Shown: in pieces, positions 7,031 through 13,871 of the stretch
Layout of the letters: each line of letters starts with the position of its first letter
How positions within the stretch are numbered: position 1 is the stretch's first letter
Origin: an uncultured Bacteroides sp.
Lineage (GTDB): Bacteria; Bacteroidota; Bacteroidia; Bacteroidales; Bacteroidaceae
Direction of reading: 5' to 3'
NCBI GenBank assembly: GCA_900553815.1
Contig: USEY01000059.1
Location: 1 to 21,115 of the forward strand
DNA: 21,115 nucleotides
Program-made: the position numbers and the translations under genes
The notes under the pieces: generated by a model
Told to the model about the DNA's origin: nothing
What the model saw: the letters and a program-made list of their open reading frames with translations, nothing else
Database searches by the model: none

Positions 7031-8572
7031 TTAGAGCGTCTTCAGCAACGACGTGATGCTTACACGGTCGGCAATCAGACGGTCGAGGTCGGCAATGGCT
7101 ACGCGTTCCTGCTCCATGGTGTCACGGTTACGCAGTGTCACGCAGTTGTCTTCCAATGTCTGGTGGTCAACGGTTACGCAGAACGGAGTACCGATGGCAT
7201 CCTGACGACGGTAACGCTTACCGATAGAGTCTTTCTCGTCGTATTGGCAGTGGAAGTGGAACTTCAGAGCGTCGATAATCTCGCGAGCCTTTTCGGGCAG
7301 TCCGTCTTTCTTCACCAGCGGCATAACGGCGAGTTTCACTGGAGCCAAGGCTGCGGGCAACTTCAGTACTACGCGGGTCTCACCGTTCTCCAGTTTCTCT
7401 TCGCAGTAAGAAGCGCACATCACGCTGAGGAACATACGGTCTACACCGATACTGGTCTCAATGACGTACGGAGTATAACTTTCGTTGGTCTCGGGGTCGA
7501 AATATTTGATATTCTTGCCAGAGTATTTCTCGTGCTGAGAGAGGTCGAAGTTGGTGCGGCTGTGGATACCTTCTACTTCCTTGAAGCCGAAAGGCATCAG
7601 GAATTCGATATCGGTAGCAGCGTTGGCATAGTGTGCCAGTTTCTCGTGGTCGTGGTAGCGGTAGTGATCATCACCGAAGCCCAGAGCCTTATGCCATTTC
7701 AGGCGGGTAGCCTTCCAAGTCTTGAACCACTCCAGCTCGGTGCCGGGTTTTACGAAGAACTGCATTTCCATCTGCTCGAACTCGCGCATGCGGAAGATGA
7801 ACTGGCGTGCCACGATTTCGTTACGGAATGCCTTACCTATCTGAGCTATACCGAAGGGGATTTTCATACGGCCCGTCTTCTGCACGTTCAGGTAGTTCAC
7901 AAAGATACCCTGTGCCGTCTCAGGACGCAGATATACCTTCATAGAACCATCGGCAGTCGAACCCATTTCAGTAGAGAACATCAGGTTGAACTGACGTACT
8001 TCAGTCCAATTCTTCGTACCGCTGATGGGGCAAACGATTTCTTCATCCAGAATAATCTGACGCAGCTCGTTCAGGTCAGGTCCGGCGTTCATGGCTTTGC
8101 TGTAACGTTCGTGCAAGGCATCGCGTTTCTGCTGGTGCTCCAACACACGGGCATTGGTGCTGCGGAACTGTGCTTCGTCGAAAGCATCACCAAAACGTTT
8201 GGCAGCCTTGGCCACTTCTTTGTTTATCTTTTCGTCGTACTTGGCTATCTGGTCTTCGATAAGCACGTCGGCACGATAGCGTTTCTTGGAGTCGCGGTTG
8301 TCAATCAAGGGGTCATTGAATGCATCCACGTGGCCGCTGGCCTTCCAGATGGTGGGGTGCATGAAGATGGCCGAGTCAATGCCGACAATGTTTTCGTGCA
8401 GCAATACCATGCTCTGCCACCAGTATTGCTTGATGTTGTTTTTCAGTTCTACACCCATCTGGCCATAGTCGTACACAGCGCCCAGACCGTCGTAAATTTC
8501 ACTGCTGGGAAATACAAAACCATATTCCTTGCAGTGCGAAACGATTTTCTTAAAAACGTCTTCTTGTGCCAT
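7031..8572 (-). CDS. glyS: Glycyl-tRNA synthetase, single-chain class II type
   Basis: This cytoplasmic enzyme charges tRNA-Gly with glycine using ATP. At 513 residues it matches the homodimeric (alpha2, eukaryote/archaeon-like) form rather than the two-subunit bacterial form. The N-terminal class II catalytic core begins EYGFVFPSSEIYDGLGAVYDYG. A mid-segment has CPISGTKNWTEVRQFNLMF and YLRPETAQGIFVNY. Motif 2 is FRNEIVARQFIFRMREFEQME (about 249-269) and motif 3 is IETSIGVDRMFLSVM (about 371-385). The anticodon-binding domain fills about 400-513 (APVKLAVMPLVKKDG, then RYRRQDAIGTPFCVTVD). The ATG at 8570-8572 gives the family's usual MAQEDVFKKIVSHCKEYG start. It is divergent from the ParC-like gene and upstream of the lipoprotein FKBP gene on the same strand. 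It is complete and has no unusual residues that I can see. Confidence 0.97.
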   Translation of the reverse strand: MAQEDVFKKIVSHCKEYGFVFPSSEIYDGLGAVYDYGQMGVELKNNIKQYWWQSMVLLHENIVGIDSAIFMHPTIWKASGHVDAFNDPLIDNRDSKKRYRADVLIEDQIAKYDEKINKEVAKAAKRFGDAFDEAQFRSTNARVLEHQQKRDALHERYSKAMNAGPDLNELRQIILDEEIVCPISGTKNWTEVRQFNLMFSTEMGSTADGSMKVYLRPETAQGIFVNYLNVQKTGRMKIPFGIAQIGKAFRNEIVARQFIFRMREFEQMEMQFFVKPGTELEWFKTWKATRLKWHKALGFGDDHYRYHDHEKLAHYANAATDIEFLMPFGFKEVEGIHSRTNFDLSQHEKYSGKNIKYFDPETNESYTPYVIETSIGVDRMFLSVMCASYCEEKLENGETRVVLKLPAALAPVKLAVMPLVKKDGLPEKAREIIDALKFHFHCQYDEKDSIGKRYRRQDAIGTPFCVTVDHQTLEDNCVTLRNRDTMEQERVAIADLDRLIADRVSITSLLKTL

Positions 8573-8624
8573 TTTTCGTTCTATCTAAATTAATTTGAAT
8601 TCCTTATTTACTTATAAAACGGCA

Positions 8625-8632
8625 CAAAGATA
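8625..8632 (-). promoter_or_regulatory. Probable -7 element of the glyS promoter
   Basis: On the minus strand this reads TATCTTTG, a full match to TAnnTTTG. Transcription would begin near 8618, about 45 bases before the glyS ATG. No good TTG is present 19-21 bases upstream, so the -33 half is weak. Confidence 0.45.
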
Positions 8633-8903
8633 GGCATTTATCTGATACATCGGACTGTGTGGAATATTAAAAATGTACAAGTTGTCTACAGGTTTGCACA
8701 GGAAAGGACGGTAAAGACTCCTCATTGCCCCATGAAAACCGCCCGGCAACAGCCACCAGCCTTCCTGTGCCCGCAGCGAGGCACACAAAATCGGCGGCGA
8801 TGCTGGCGTTTCACAAGTTTTTTCGTAATTTTGCCTGCAACGAAAAAACCGACAGACAGCAGACGGTTTAGAACTTGACTTTCCCCGATTTTTAGAACGA
8901 TAT
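8633..8903. other. Divergent intergenic region glyS / parC-like gene
   Basis: No gene is credible here. It contains the two divergent promoters and, between them, an imperfect inverted repeat: GCACAGGAAAGG (8696-8707) with CCTTCCTGTGC (8760-8770). The segment 8720-8810 is GC-rich compared with its AT-rich flanks. I recognise no RNA gene or known leader motif. Confidence 0.4.
8803..8833 (+). promoter_or_regulatory. Probable promoter of the parC-like gene
   Basis: TAATTTTG at 8826-8833 matches TAnnTTTG. CTG at 8803-8805, 20 bases upstream, is a near match to the TTG of the -33 element. Transcription would start near 8840, about 65 bases before the ATG at 8904. Confidence 0.4.
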
Positions 8904-11576
8904 ATGAGCGAAGATTTTGATACGACAACAGACGGACTGGACAACGAGCCTGCCGGCCAAGAAGAACATTCGGACTACAAACCTGCCGATACGAAAGACG
9001 ACAACGTAAAACACCAGCTGAGCGGCATGTATCAGAACTGGTTCCTGGACTACGCCTCGTATGTAATCCTGGAGCGCGCCGTGCCCCACATTATGGACGG
9101 TCTGAAGCCCGTACAGCGACGCATCCTGCACTCCATGCGCCGCATGGAAGACGGACGCTACAACAAGGTGGCCAACATCGTTGGACATACCATGCAGTTC
9201 CATCCCCACGGTGACGCCTCTATTGGTGACGCGCTGGTACAGTTGGGACAGAAAGACTTGCTTATTGACTGCCAGGGAAACTGGGGTAACATACTGACGG
9301 GCGACAGCGCGGCCGCACCGCGTTACATCGAAGCCCGCCTCTCGCCCTTCGCCCTCGACGTGGTGTTCAATCCCAAGACTACCGAATGGAAGCTGTCGTA
9401 CGATGGGCGCAACCGTGAACCGGTGACACTACCCGTCAAGTTCCCGCTGCTGCTGGTGCAGGGCGTGGAAGGTATTGCCGTAGGTTTGTCATCGAAAATC
9501 CTGCCCCATAACTTCAACGAGCTGTGCGATGCCGCCGTCAGCTATCTCCACAACGAAGACTTCCGCCTCTACCCCGACTTCCAGACGGGTGGCAGCATCG
9601 ACGTGGGCAAGTACAACGACGGCGAACGGGGTGGAAGCGTACGCATCCGCGCCAAGATAGAGAAGCTGGACAACAAGACTCTCGTTGTGCGCGAAATTCC
9701 TTATGGTAAGACCGTAGCCAGTGTATGCGACTCCATCGTGAAAGCCAGCGAAAAGGGGAAAATCAAAATCAAGAAAGTAGAAGACCTGACATCAGGCAAT
9801 GTAGAAATACTGGTACACCTGGCACCGGGAGTATCGTCTGACAAGACCATCGATGCTCTCTATGCTTTCACCGAATGCGAAATCAGCCTGTCGCCCAACT
9901 GTTGTGTCATTGACGACCGCAAGCCTCACTTCCTCACTGTCAGCGACGTGCTACGCAAGTCGGTGGACAATACACTGGCCCTGCTACGCCGTGAGCTGGA
10001 AATTCGCCGCGGTGAAGTAATGGAAACCCTGCACTTCGCCTCGCTCGAAAAAATCTTTATCGAGGAACGTATCTACAAGGACAAGGAATTTGAGCAGGCT
10101 GCCAACATGGACGCTGCCTGCGAACACATTGACCACCGACTGACCCCCTATTACCCGCAGTTCATCCGCGAAGTGACCAAGGACGACATCCTGCGCCTGA
10201 TGGAAATCAAGATGGCCCGCATCCTGAAGTTCAACTCCGACAAGGCTGAAGAACAGATGCTCCGCATGAAGGAGGAGATAGCCGCCATCAACAACCACCT
10301 GGACAACATCGTGGAATATACGGTCGACTGGTTCCGCATGCTGCAAAAGAAGTATGGCAAGAAGTTCCCGCGCCGCACCGAGCTGCGCAGCTTCGACACC
10401 ATTGACTCGGCCAAGGTAGTGGAAGCTAACGAAAAACTTTACATCAACCGCGAAGAAGGCTTCATCGGCACCAGCTTGAAGAAAGACGAGTTCCTGGCCA
10501 ACTGCTCAAATCTGGACGATGTCATCATCTTCTTCCGTGACGGACGTTACCTTATTACACCGGTAGCCGATAAGAAATTCATCGGCAAGAACATACTCTA
10601 TGCCAATGTCTTCAAAAAGAACGACAAACGTACCATCTACAACGTGGTCTACCGCGACGGCAAGGAGGGTACCTGCTATATCAAGCGCTTCGCCGTCACC
10701 AACGTGGTACGCGACCGTGAATACGACGTGACACAGGGTACGCCCGACTCACGCATCATGTACTTCACCGCCAATCCCAACGGCGAGGCCGAAATCATCA
10801 AAGTGACCCTGAAACCCAATCCACGCATCCGCAAAATCATCTTTGAGGAAGACTTCAGCCAGATAGGCATCAAGGGACGTCAGACCATTGGCAACATACT
10901 GACTCGCAACCCGGTACACAAAATCACCCTGAAGCAGCGCGGAGGTTCGACCCTGGGAGGCCGCAAGGTGTGGTTCGACCGCGATGTGCTGCGCCTCAAC
11001 TACGATGGACGAGGTGAGTTCATCGGTGAATACCAGACGGACGAAAAGATTCTGATTGTACTTGAAAACGGAGACTTCTATACCTCCAACTTCGACCTCA
11101 ACAATCATTACGAAGACAATATCCGTATTATTGAGAAGTTTGAGCCCGACAAGGTATGGACTGCCGTACTCTACGATGCCGACCAACAGAACATGCCCTA
11201 CATCAAACGTTTCTGCTTCGAAGCTTCGGCCCGCAAGCAAAACTACCTGGGCGAAAACAAGCAAAGTCGCCTCATCCTTCTTACCGACGAATACTATCCG
11301 CGTCTGGAACTGGTATTCGGTGGACACGACAGCTTCCGCGACCCGCTTATTGTCGAGGCCGACGAATTCATAGCAGTCAAAGGGTTCAAGGCTAAGGGCA
11401 AGCGTCTGACTACCTATACCCTCGACACTGTAAACGAACTGGAGCCTACCCGCCAGCCAGAACCGAAACCAGAGCCCGAAACCAGAGATGAGGAACCTGA
11501 GAATCTGGACCCCGACCGCGACAAAAGCCAGAGCGACATCATTGATGAGATAACGGGCCAGATGAAACTGTTCTAA
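8904..11576 (+). CDS. parC: DNA topoisomerase IV subunit A (ParC-like, type IIA)
   Basis: This 890-residue subunit breaks and rejoins DNA to unlink daughter chromosomes, working with a ParE-type ATPase that is not in the window. After an acidic leader (1-35) the breakage-reunion domain begins YQNWFLDYASYVILERAVPHIMDGLKPVQRRIL. The quinolone-region segment is FHPHGDASIGDALVQLGQ (99-116). The active-site tyrosine is Y141 in AAPRYIEARL. The C-terminal beta-pinwheel runs from about 540 to 840 and is followed by a charged, proline-rich tail (EPTRQPEPKPEPETRDEEPENLD). I favour ParC over GyrA because I see no canonical GyrA box (QRRGGKG) in the C-terminal domain; the nearest sequence is KGRQTIGN / LKQRGGSTLGG. 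The ATG at 8904 is the first in frame and the acidic leader is plausible. A 103-base inverted repeat separates it from the next gene on the same strand. Confidence 0.9.
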   Translation: MSEDFDTTTDGLDNEPAGQEEHSDYKPADTKDDNVKHQLSGMYQNWFLDYASYVILERAVPHIMDGLKPVQRRILHSMRRMEDGRYNKVANIVGHTMQFHPHGDASIGDALVQLGQKDLLIDCQGNWGNILTGDSAAAPRYIEARLSPFALDVVFNPKTTEWKLSYDGRNREPVTLPVKFPLLLVQGVEGIAVGLSSKILPHNFNELCDAAVSYLHNEDFRLYPDFQTGGSIDVGKYNDGERGGSVRIRAKIEKLDNKTLVVREIPYGKTVASVCDSIVKASEKGKIKIKKVEDLTSGNVEILVHLAPGVSSDKTIDALYAFTECEISLSPNCCVIDDRKPHFLTVSDVLRKSVDNTLALLRRELEIRRGEVMETLHFASLEKIFIEERIYKDKEFEQAANMDAACEHIDHRLTPYYPQFIREVTKDDILRLMEIKMARILKFNSDKAEEQMLRMKEEIAAINNHLDNIVEYTVDWFRMLQKKYGKKFPRRTELRSFDTIDSAKVVEANEKLYINREEGFIGTSLKKDEFLANCSNLDDVIIFFRDGRYLITPVADKKFIGKNILYANVFKKNDKRTIYNVVYRDGKEGTCYIKRFAVTNVVRDREYDVTQGTPDSRIMYFTANPNGEAEIIKVTLKPNPRIRKIIFEEDFSQIGIKGRQTIGNILTRNPVHKITLKQRGGSTLGGRKVWFDRDVLRLNYDGRGEFIGEYQTDEKILIVLENGDFYTSNFDLNNHYEDNIRIIEKFEPDKVWTAVLYDADQQNMPYIKRFCFEASARKQNYLGENKQSRLILLTDEYYPRLELVFGGHDSFRDPLIVEADEFIAVKGFKAKGKRLTTYTLDTVNELEPTRQPEPKPEPETRDEEPENLDPDRDKSQSDIIDEITGQMKLF

Positions 11577-11591
11577 AAAATGAAGAATGAA

Positions 11592-11694
11592 GCACACAGA
11601 TGACACAGATTAGGACTGATTTTCACTGATATTTTTAACTCCTGTCGGATTATATCCTCTGTGGTCATCTGTAAAATCAGTGTTATCTGTGTGC
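11592..11694. repeat. 103-base inverted repeat (CACAGAT family)
   Basis: The ends GCACACAGAT (11592-11601) and ATCTGTGTGC (11685-11694) are perfectly complementary. Further in, CACAGATTAGGACTGATTTT faces AAAATCAGTG and GTGGTCATCTG, so much of the element can fold, imperfectly. It also has direct-repeat character (CAGATGACACAGAT). It starts 15 bases after the parC-like stop codon and ends about 40 bases before the DUF3316-like start. Confidence 0.65.
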
Positions 11695-11736
11695 CATGGC
11701 GCATTCTGATTCGCCTTCAATATAATACAAATGCCT

Positions 11737-12567
11737 ATGAACCATAGAATATCAGGAGCGATACTGGGGCTACTCATCAGCTGCAACTGCCTCACCGCCC
11801 AGACGACCGACTCCATCCCTGCCGACCCTACCCGATACGTCACCCGCGCCACCCTCTACGGTGCCGGCTTCACCAACATCTACGACACCTACCTGTCGCC
11901 ACAAGAATATAAGGGAGTAGAGTTCCGCGTCTCGCGCGAGAGCATGCGCATGACCCGCTGGATGGACGGACGCATCTCACGGCAAACCTTCTTCCAGGCC
12001 AACTTCGGCTACACGCACAACAAGGTTGACAACAATAACACCATGTCGGCCCTTGCCAACTGGAACTACGGTCTGCACTACAACTTCCCGCTCACACCTA
12101 ACTTTACCCTGCTGGCCGGTGCCGTGGCCGACCTCAACGGTGGTTTTGTCTACAACCTGCGCAACGGCAACAATCCGGCATCGGCACGTGCCTACGTCAA
12201 TCTCGCAGCCTCGGGCATGGCTATCTGGAAACTGCGCATTCGTCAGTACCCCATCACTTTGCGCTATCAGCTCAACCTGCCCGTCATGGGTGTCATGTTC
12301 TCACCCAACTACGGCCAGTCCTACTACGAAATCTTCACGTTGGGCAATGCCGACGGTGTAGTCCGATTCACCTCTCTGCACAATCAGCCCTCCCTGCGAC
12401 AGATGCTGACGGCCGACTTTCCCGTGGGCCGTGCCCGCATGCGTCTGGCCTACCTGTGCGACTTGCAACAGTCACATGTCAACGACATCAAGACACACGC
12501 CTATTCCCATGTCTTCATGGTGGGCTTTGTCAAAGAATTCTATCTGTTGGGCAACAAAAAGAAATGA
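11737..12567 (+). CDS. DUF3316-like envelope protein, probably outer-membrane barrel
   Basis: The gene encodes 276 residues of unknown function. An N-terminal signal segment (MNHRISGAILGLLISCNCLTAQ) is followed by a mature part rich in alternating aromatic and polar residues (FFQANFGYTHNK, WNYGLHYNFPLTPNFTLLAGAVADLNGGFVY, YPITLRYQLNLPVMG, SHVFMVGFVKEFYLL). This is the pattern of a small beta-barrel. It resembles the Bacteroidales DUF3316 family; that assignment is from memory of the sequence style. Cleavage is most likely at TA-Q, but LLISC also fits a lipobox. I prefer ATG 11737 to the in-frame ATG 11731, which adds only Met-Pro. Its stop codon overlaps the start of the S41 peptidase gene (ATGA), so the two are probably translated together. 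Confidence 0.7.
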   Translation: MNHRISGAILGLLISCNCLTAQTTDSIPADPTRYVTRATLYGAGFTNIYDTYLSPQEYKGVEFRVSRESMRMTRWMDGRISRQTFFQANFGYTHNKVDNNNTMSALANWNYGLHYNFPLTPNFTLLAGAVADLNGGFVYNLRNGNNPASARAYVNLAASGMAIWKLRIRQYPITLRYQLNLPVMGVMFSPNYGQSYYEIFTLGNADGVVRFTSLHNQPSLRQMLTADFPVGRARMRLAYLCDLQQSHVNDIKTHAYSHVFMVGFVKEFYLLGNKKK

Positions 12568-13580
12568 ACGATATGAAAGCAATAAAATACCTCTGCCTGC
12601 TGCTCCTCGCCCTGCCCGCACTGGTCGGCTGCATCCGCGAAGAGGAATTCAGCAACACGCCTCAAGGCAATTTTGAGGCCCTGTGGAAGATTATCGACGA
12701 ACAATACTGCTTCCTCGACTACAAACAGATAGACTGGGACGCCGTACACGACAAATACCAACCCCTCATCACCGCCGACATGAGCAACGACGGTCTGTTT
12801 GAAGTATTAGGCAATATGCTGGCCGAACTGAAGGATGGCCACGTCAACCTCTATTCAGCCTCCAACACAGCCCGCTACTGGGACTGGTACCTGGACTATC
12901 CGCGCAACTTCAGCGAAGAAGTGGTAGAGAAATACCTGGGTCGTGACTACCGCATCGGCGCAGGACTCAAATATACCATCTTGGAAGACAACATAGGCTA
13001 CATCTACTACGAATCCTTCTCCGACGGTGTGGGCGAAGGCAACCTTGACGAAATGTTGTCTTACCTTTCCATTTGCAACGGCCTCATCTTCGACGTGCGC
13101 AACAACGGCGGCGGCGCCCTCACCAACTCCAGCCGCATAGCCGCCCGCTTTACCAACGAGAAAGTGCTCACCGGCTACATCATGCACAAGACCGGCACCG
13201 GACACAGCGATTTCTCCGAGCCTGAACCTATCTACCTGGAGCCCTCCAACAGCATACGCTGGCAGAAGAAAGTAGTAGTACTGACCAACCGTCACTCCTA
13301 CAGTGCCACCAACGATTTTGTCAATGCCATGCACTGCCTGCCCAATGTCACCCTCATGGGCGACAAGACCGGCGGCGGTTCAGGTCTGCCTTTCTCTTCC
13401 GAACTGCCCAACGGATGGGCCGTCCGCTTCTCGGCCAGCCCCCACCTCGATGCCAACAAAGAACACATCGAGTTTGGTATAGACCCCGATGTCAAGGTCG
13501 ATATGATAAAGGAAGAGCAGGGCCAAGGCATAGATACCATCATTGAAGAAGCCCGAAAACTGCTTAATGCCAACTCCTGA
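12564..13580 (+). CDS. S41-family peptidase, lipoprotein
   Basis: The gene encodes 338 residues. The signal peptide ends ALPALVGC with lipid-attachment Cys23, followed by IREEE, an acidic stretch like surface-export signals of Bacteroidota lipoproteins. The N-terminal helical part (FEALWKIIDEQYCFLDYKQIDWDAVHDKY) and LKDGHVNLYS with H93 are typical of S41 tail-specific and IRBP/tricorn-like peptidases. The core has GLIFDVRNNGGG (about 173-184), the probable nucleophile Ser247 in NRHSYSATND, and GDKTGGGSG (266-274). The Lys of the CtpA/Prc dyad (TFGKG) is not at its usual place, so a His-based mechanism as in the tricorn group is more likely. No PDZ domain is obvious. The start ATG at 12564 overlaps the preceding stop; ATG 12573 is an equally reasonable start three codons later. 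The substrate is unknown. Confidence 0.88.
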   Translation: MNDMKAIKYLCLLLLALPALVGCIREEEFSNTPQGNFEALWKIIDEQYCFLDYKQIDWDAVHDKYQPLITADMSNDGLFEVLGNMLAELKDGHVNLYSASNTARYWDWYLDYPRNFSEEVVEKYLGRDYRIGAGLKYTILEDNIGYIYYESFSDGVGEGNLDEMLSYLSICNGLIFDVRNNGGGALTNSSRIAARFTNEKVLTGYIMHKTGTGHSDFSEPEPIYLEPSNSIRWQKKVVVLTNRHSYSATNDFVNAMHCLPNVTLMGDKTGGGSGLPFSSELPNGWAVRFSASPHLDANKEHIEFGIDPDVKVDMIKEEQGQGIDTIIEEARKLLNANS

Positions 13581-13601
13581 TGCACTTTATCTGCCAAAGA
13601 A

Positions 13602-13633
13602 TTTGCCTATAACAAAAAAACTTTTTACCTTTG
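13602..13633 (+). promoter_or_regulatory. Promoter of tRNA-Leu
   Basis: TTTG (13602-13605), 20 bases, then TACCTTTG (13626-13633) is a full match to the Bacteroides consensus. Transcription would start near 13640, about 20 bases before the mature tRNA. This is the best promoter in the window. Confidence 0.7.
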
Positions 13634-13660
13634 CCGCACTTCTTCTGAAAAGAAGAGCCT

Positions 13661-13742
13661 GCGGATGTGGCGTAATTGGCAGCCGCGCCAGACTTAGGAT
13701 CTGGTGCCGTGAGGCGTGTAGGTTCGAGTCCTATCATCCGCA
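13661..13742 (+). tRNA. tRNA-Leu (anticodon UAG)
   Basis: The acceptor stem is GCGGATG with CATCCGC. The D arm is GCGTAATTGGCAGCCGC. The anticodon arm is CCAGA-CTTAGGA-TCTGG with anticodon TAG at 13695-13697. A long variable arm (GCCGTGAGGCGT) marks a class II tRNA, consistent with leucine. The T arm is GTAGG-TTCGAGT-CCTAT. The discriminator base is A and CCA is not encoded. It reads CUA and, by wobble, other CUN codons. Confidence 0.95.
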
Positions 13743-13776
13743 CAAGTAGCAATAAGCATTCATTGATATTGTTCAC

Positions 13777-13828
13777 GAATGGCCACAGATTCTTTCGTTG
13801 GGTAAGATTCTGTGGCCATTCCTTTTTA
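13777..13828 (+). terminator. Intrinsic terminator after tRNA-Leu
   Basis: GAATGGCCACAGATTCTT (13777-13794) pairs with AAGATTCTGTGGCCATTC (13804-13821) at 17 of 18 positions with a nine-base loop, and is followed by CTTTTTAT. It should separate tRNA transcription from the beta-glucosidase gene. Confidence 0.88.
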
Positions 13829-13871
13829 TCGAGCCATTCACACTTATTAAGACACTATAAAACAATCTATT

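Noticed and set aside
7163..8593. Long open frame (476 codons) on the plus strand opposite glyS
   Set aside because: It is the antisense of a well-conserved glycyl-tRNA synthetase; the translation has no domain pattern and arises from codon bias.
13661..13871. tRNA-Leu as an integration site for a mobile element
   Set aside because: No repeat of the tRNA 3' end and no integrase gene are visible nearby.
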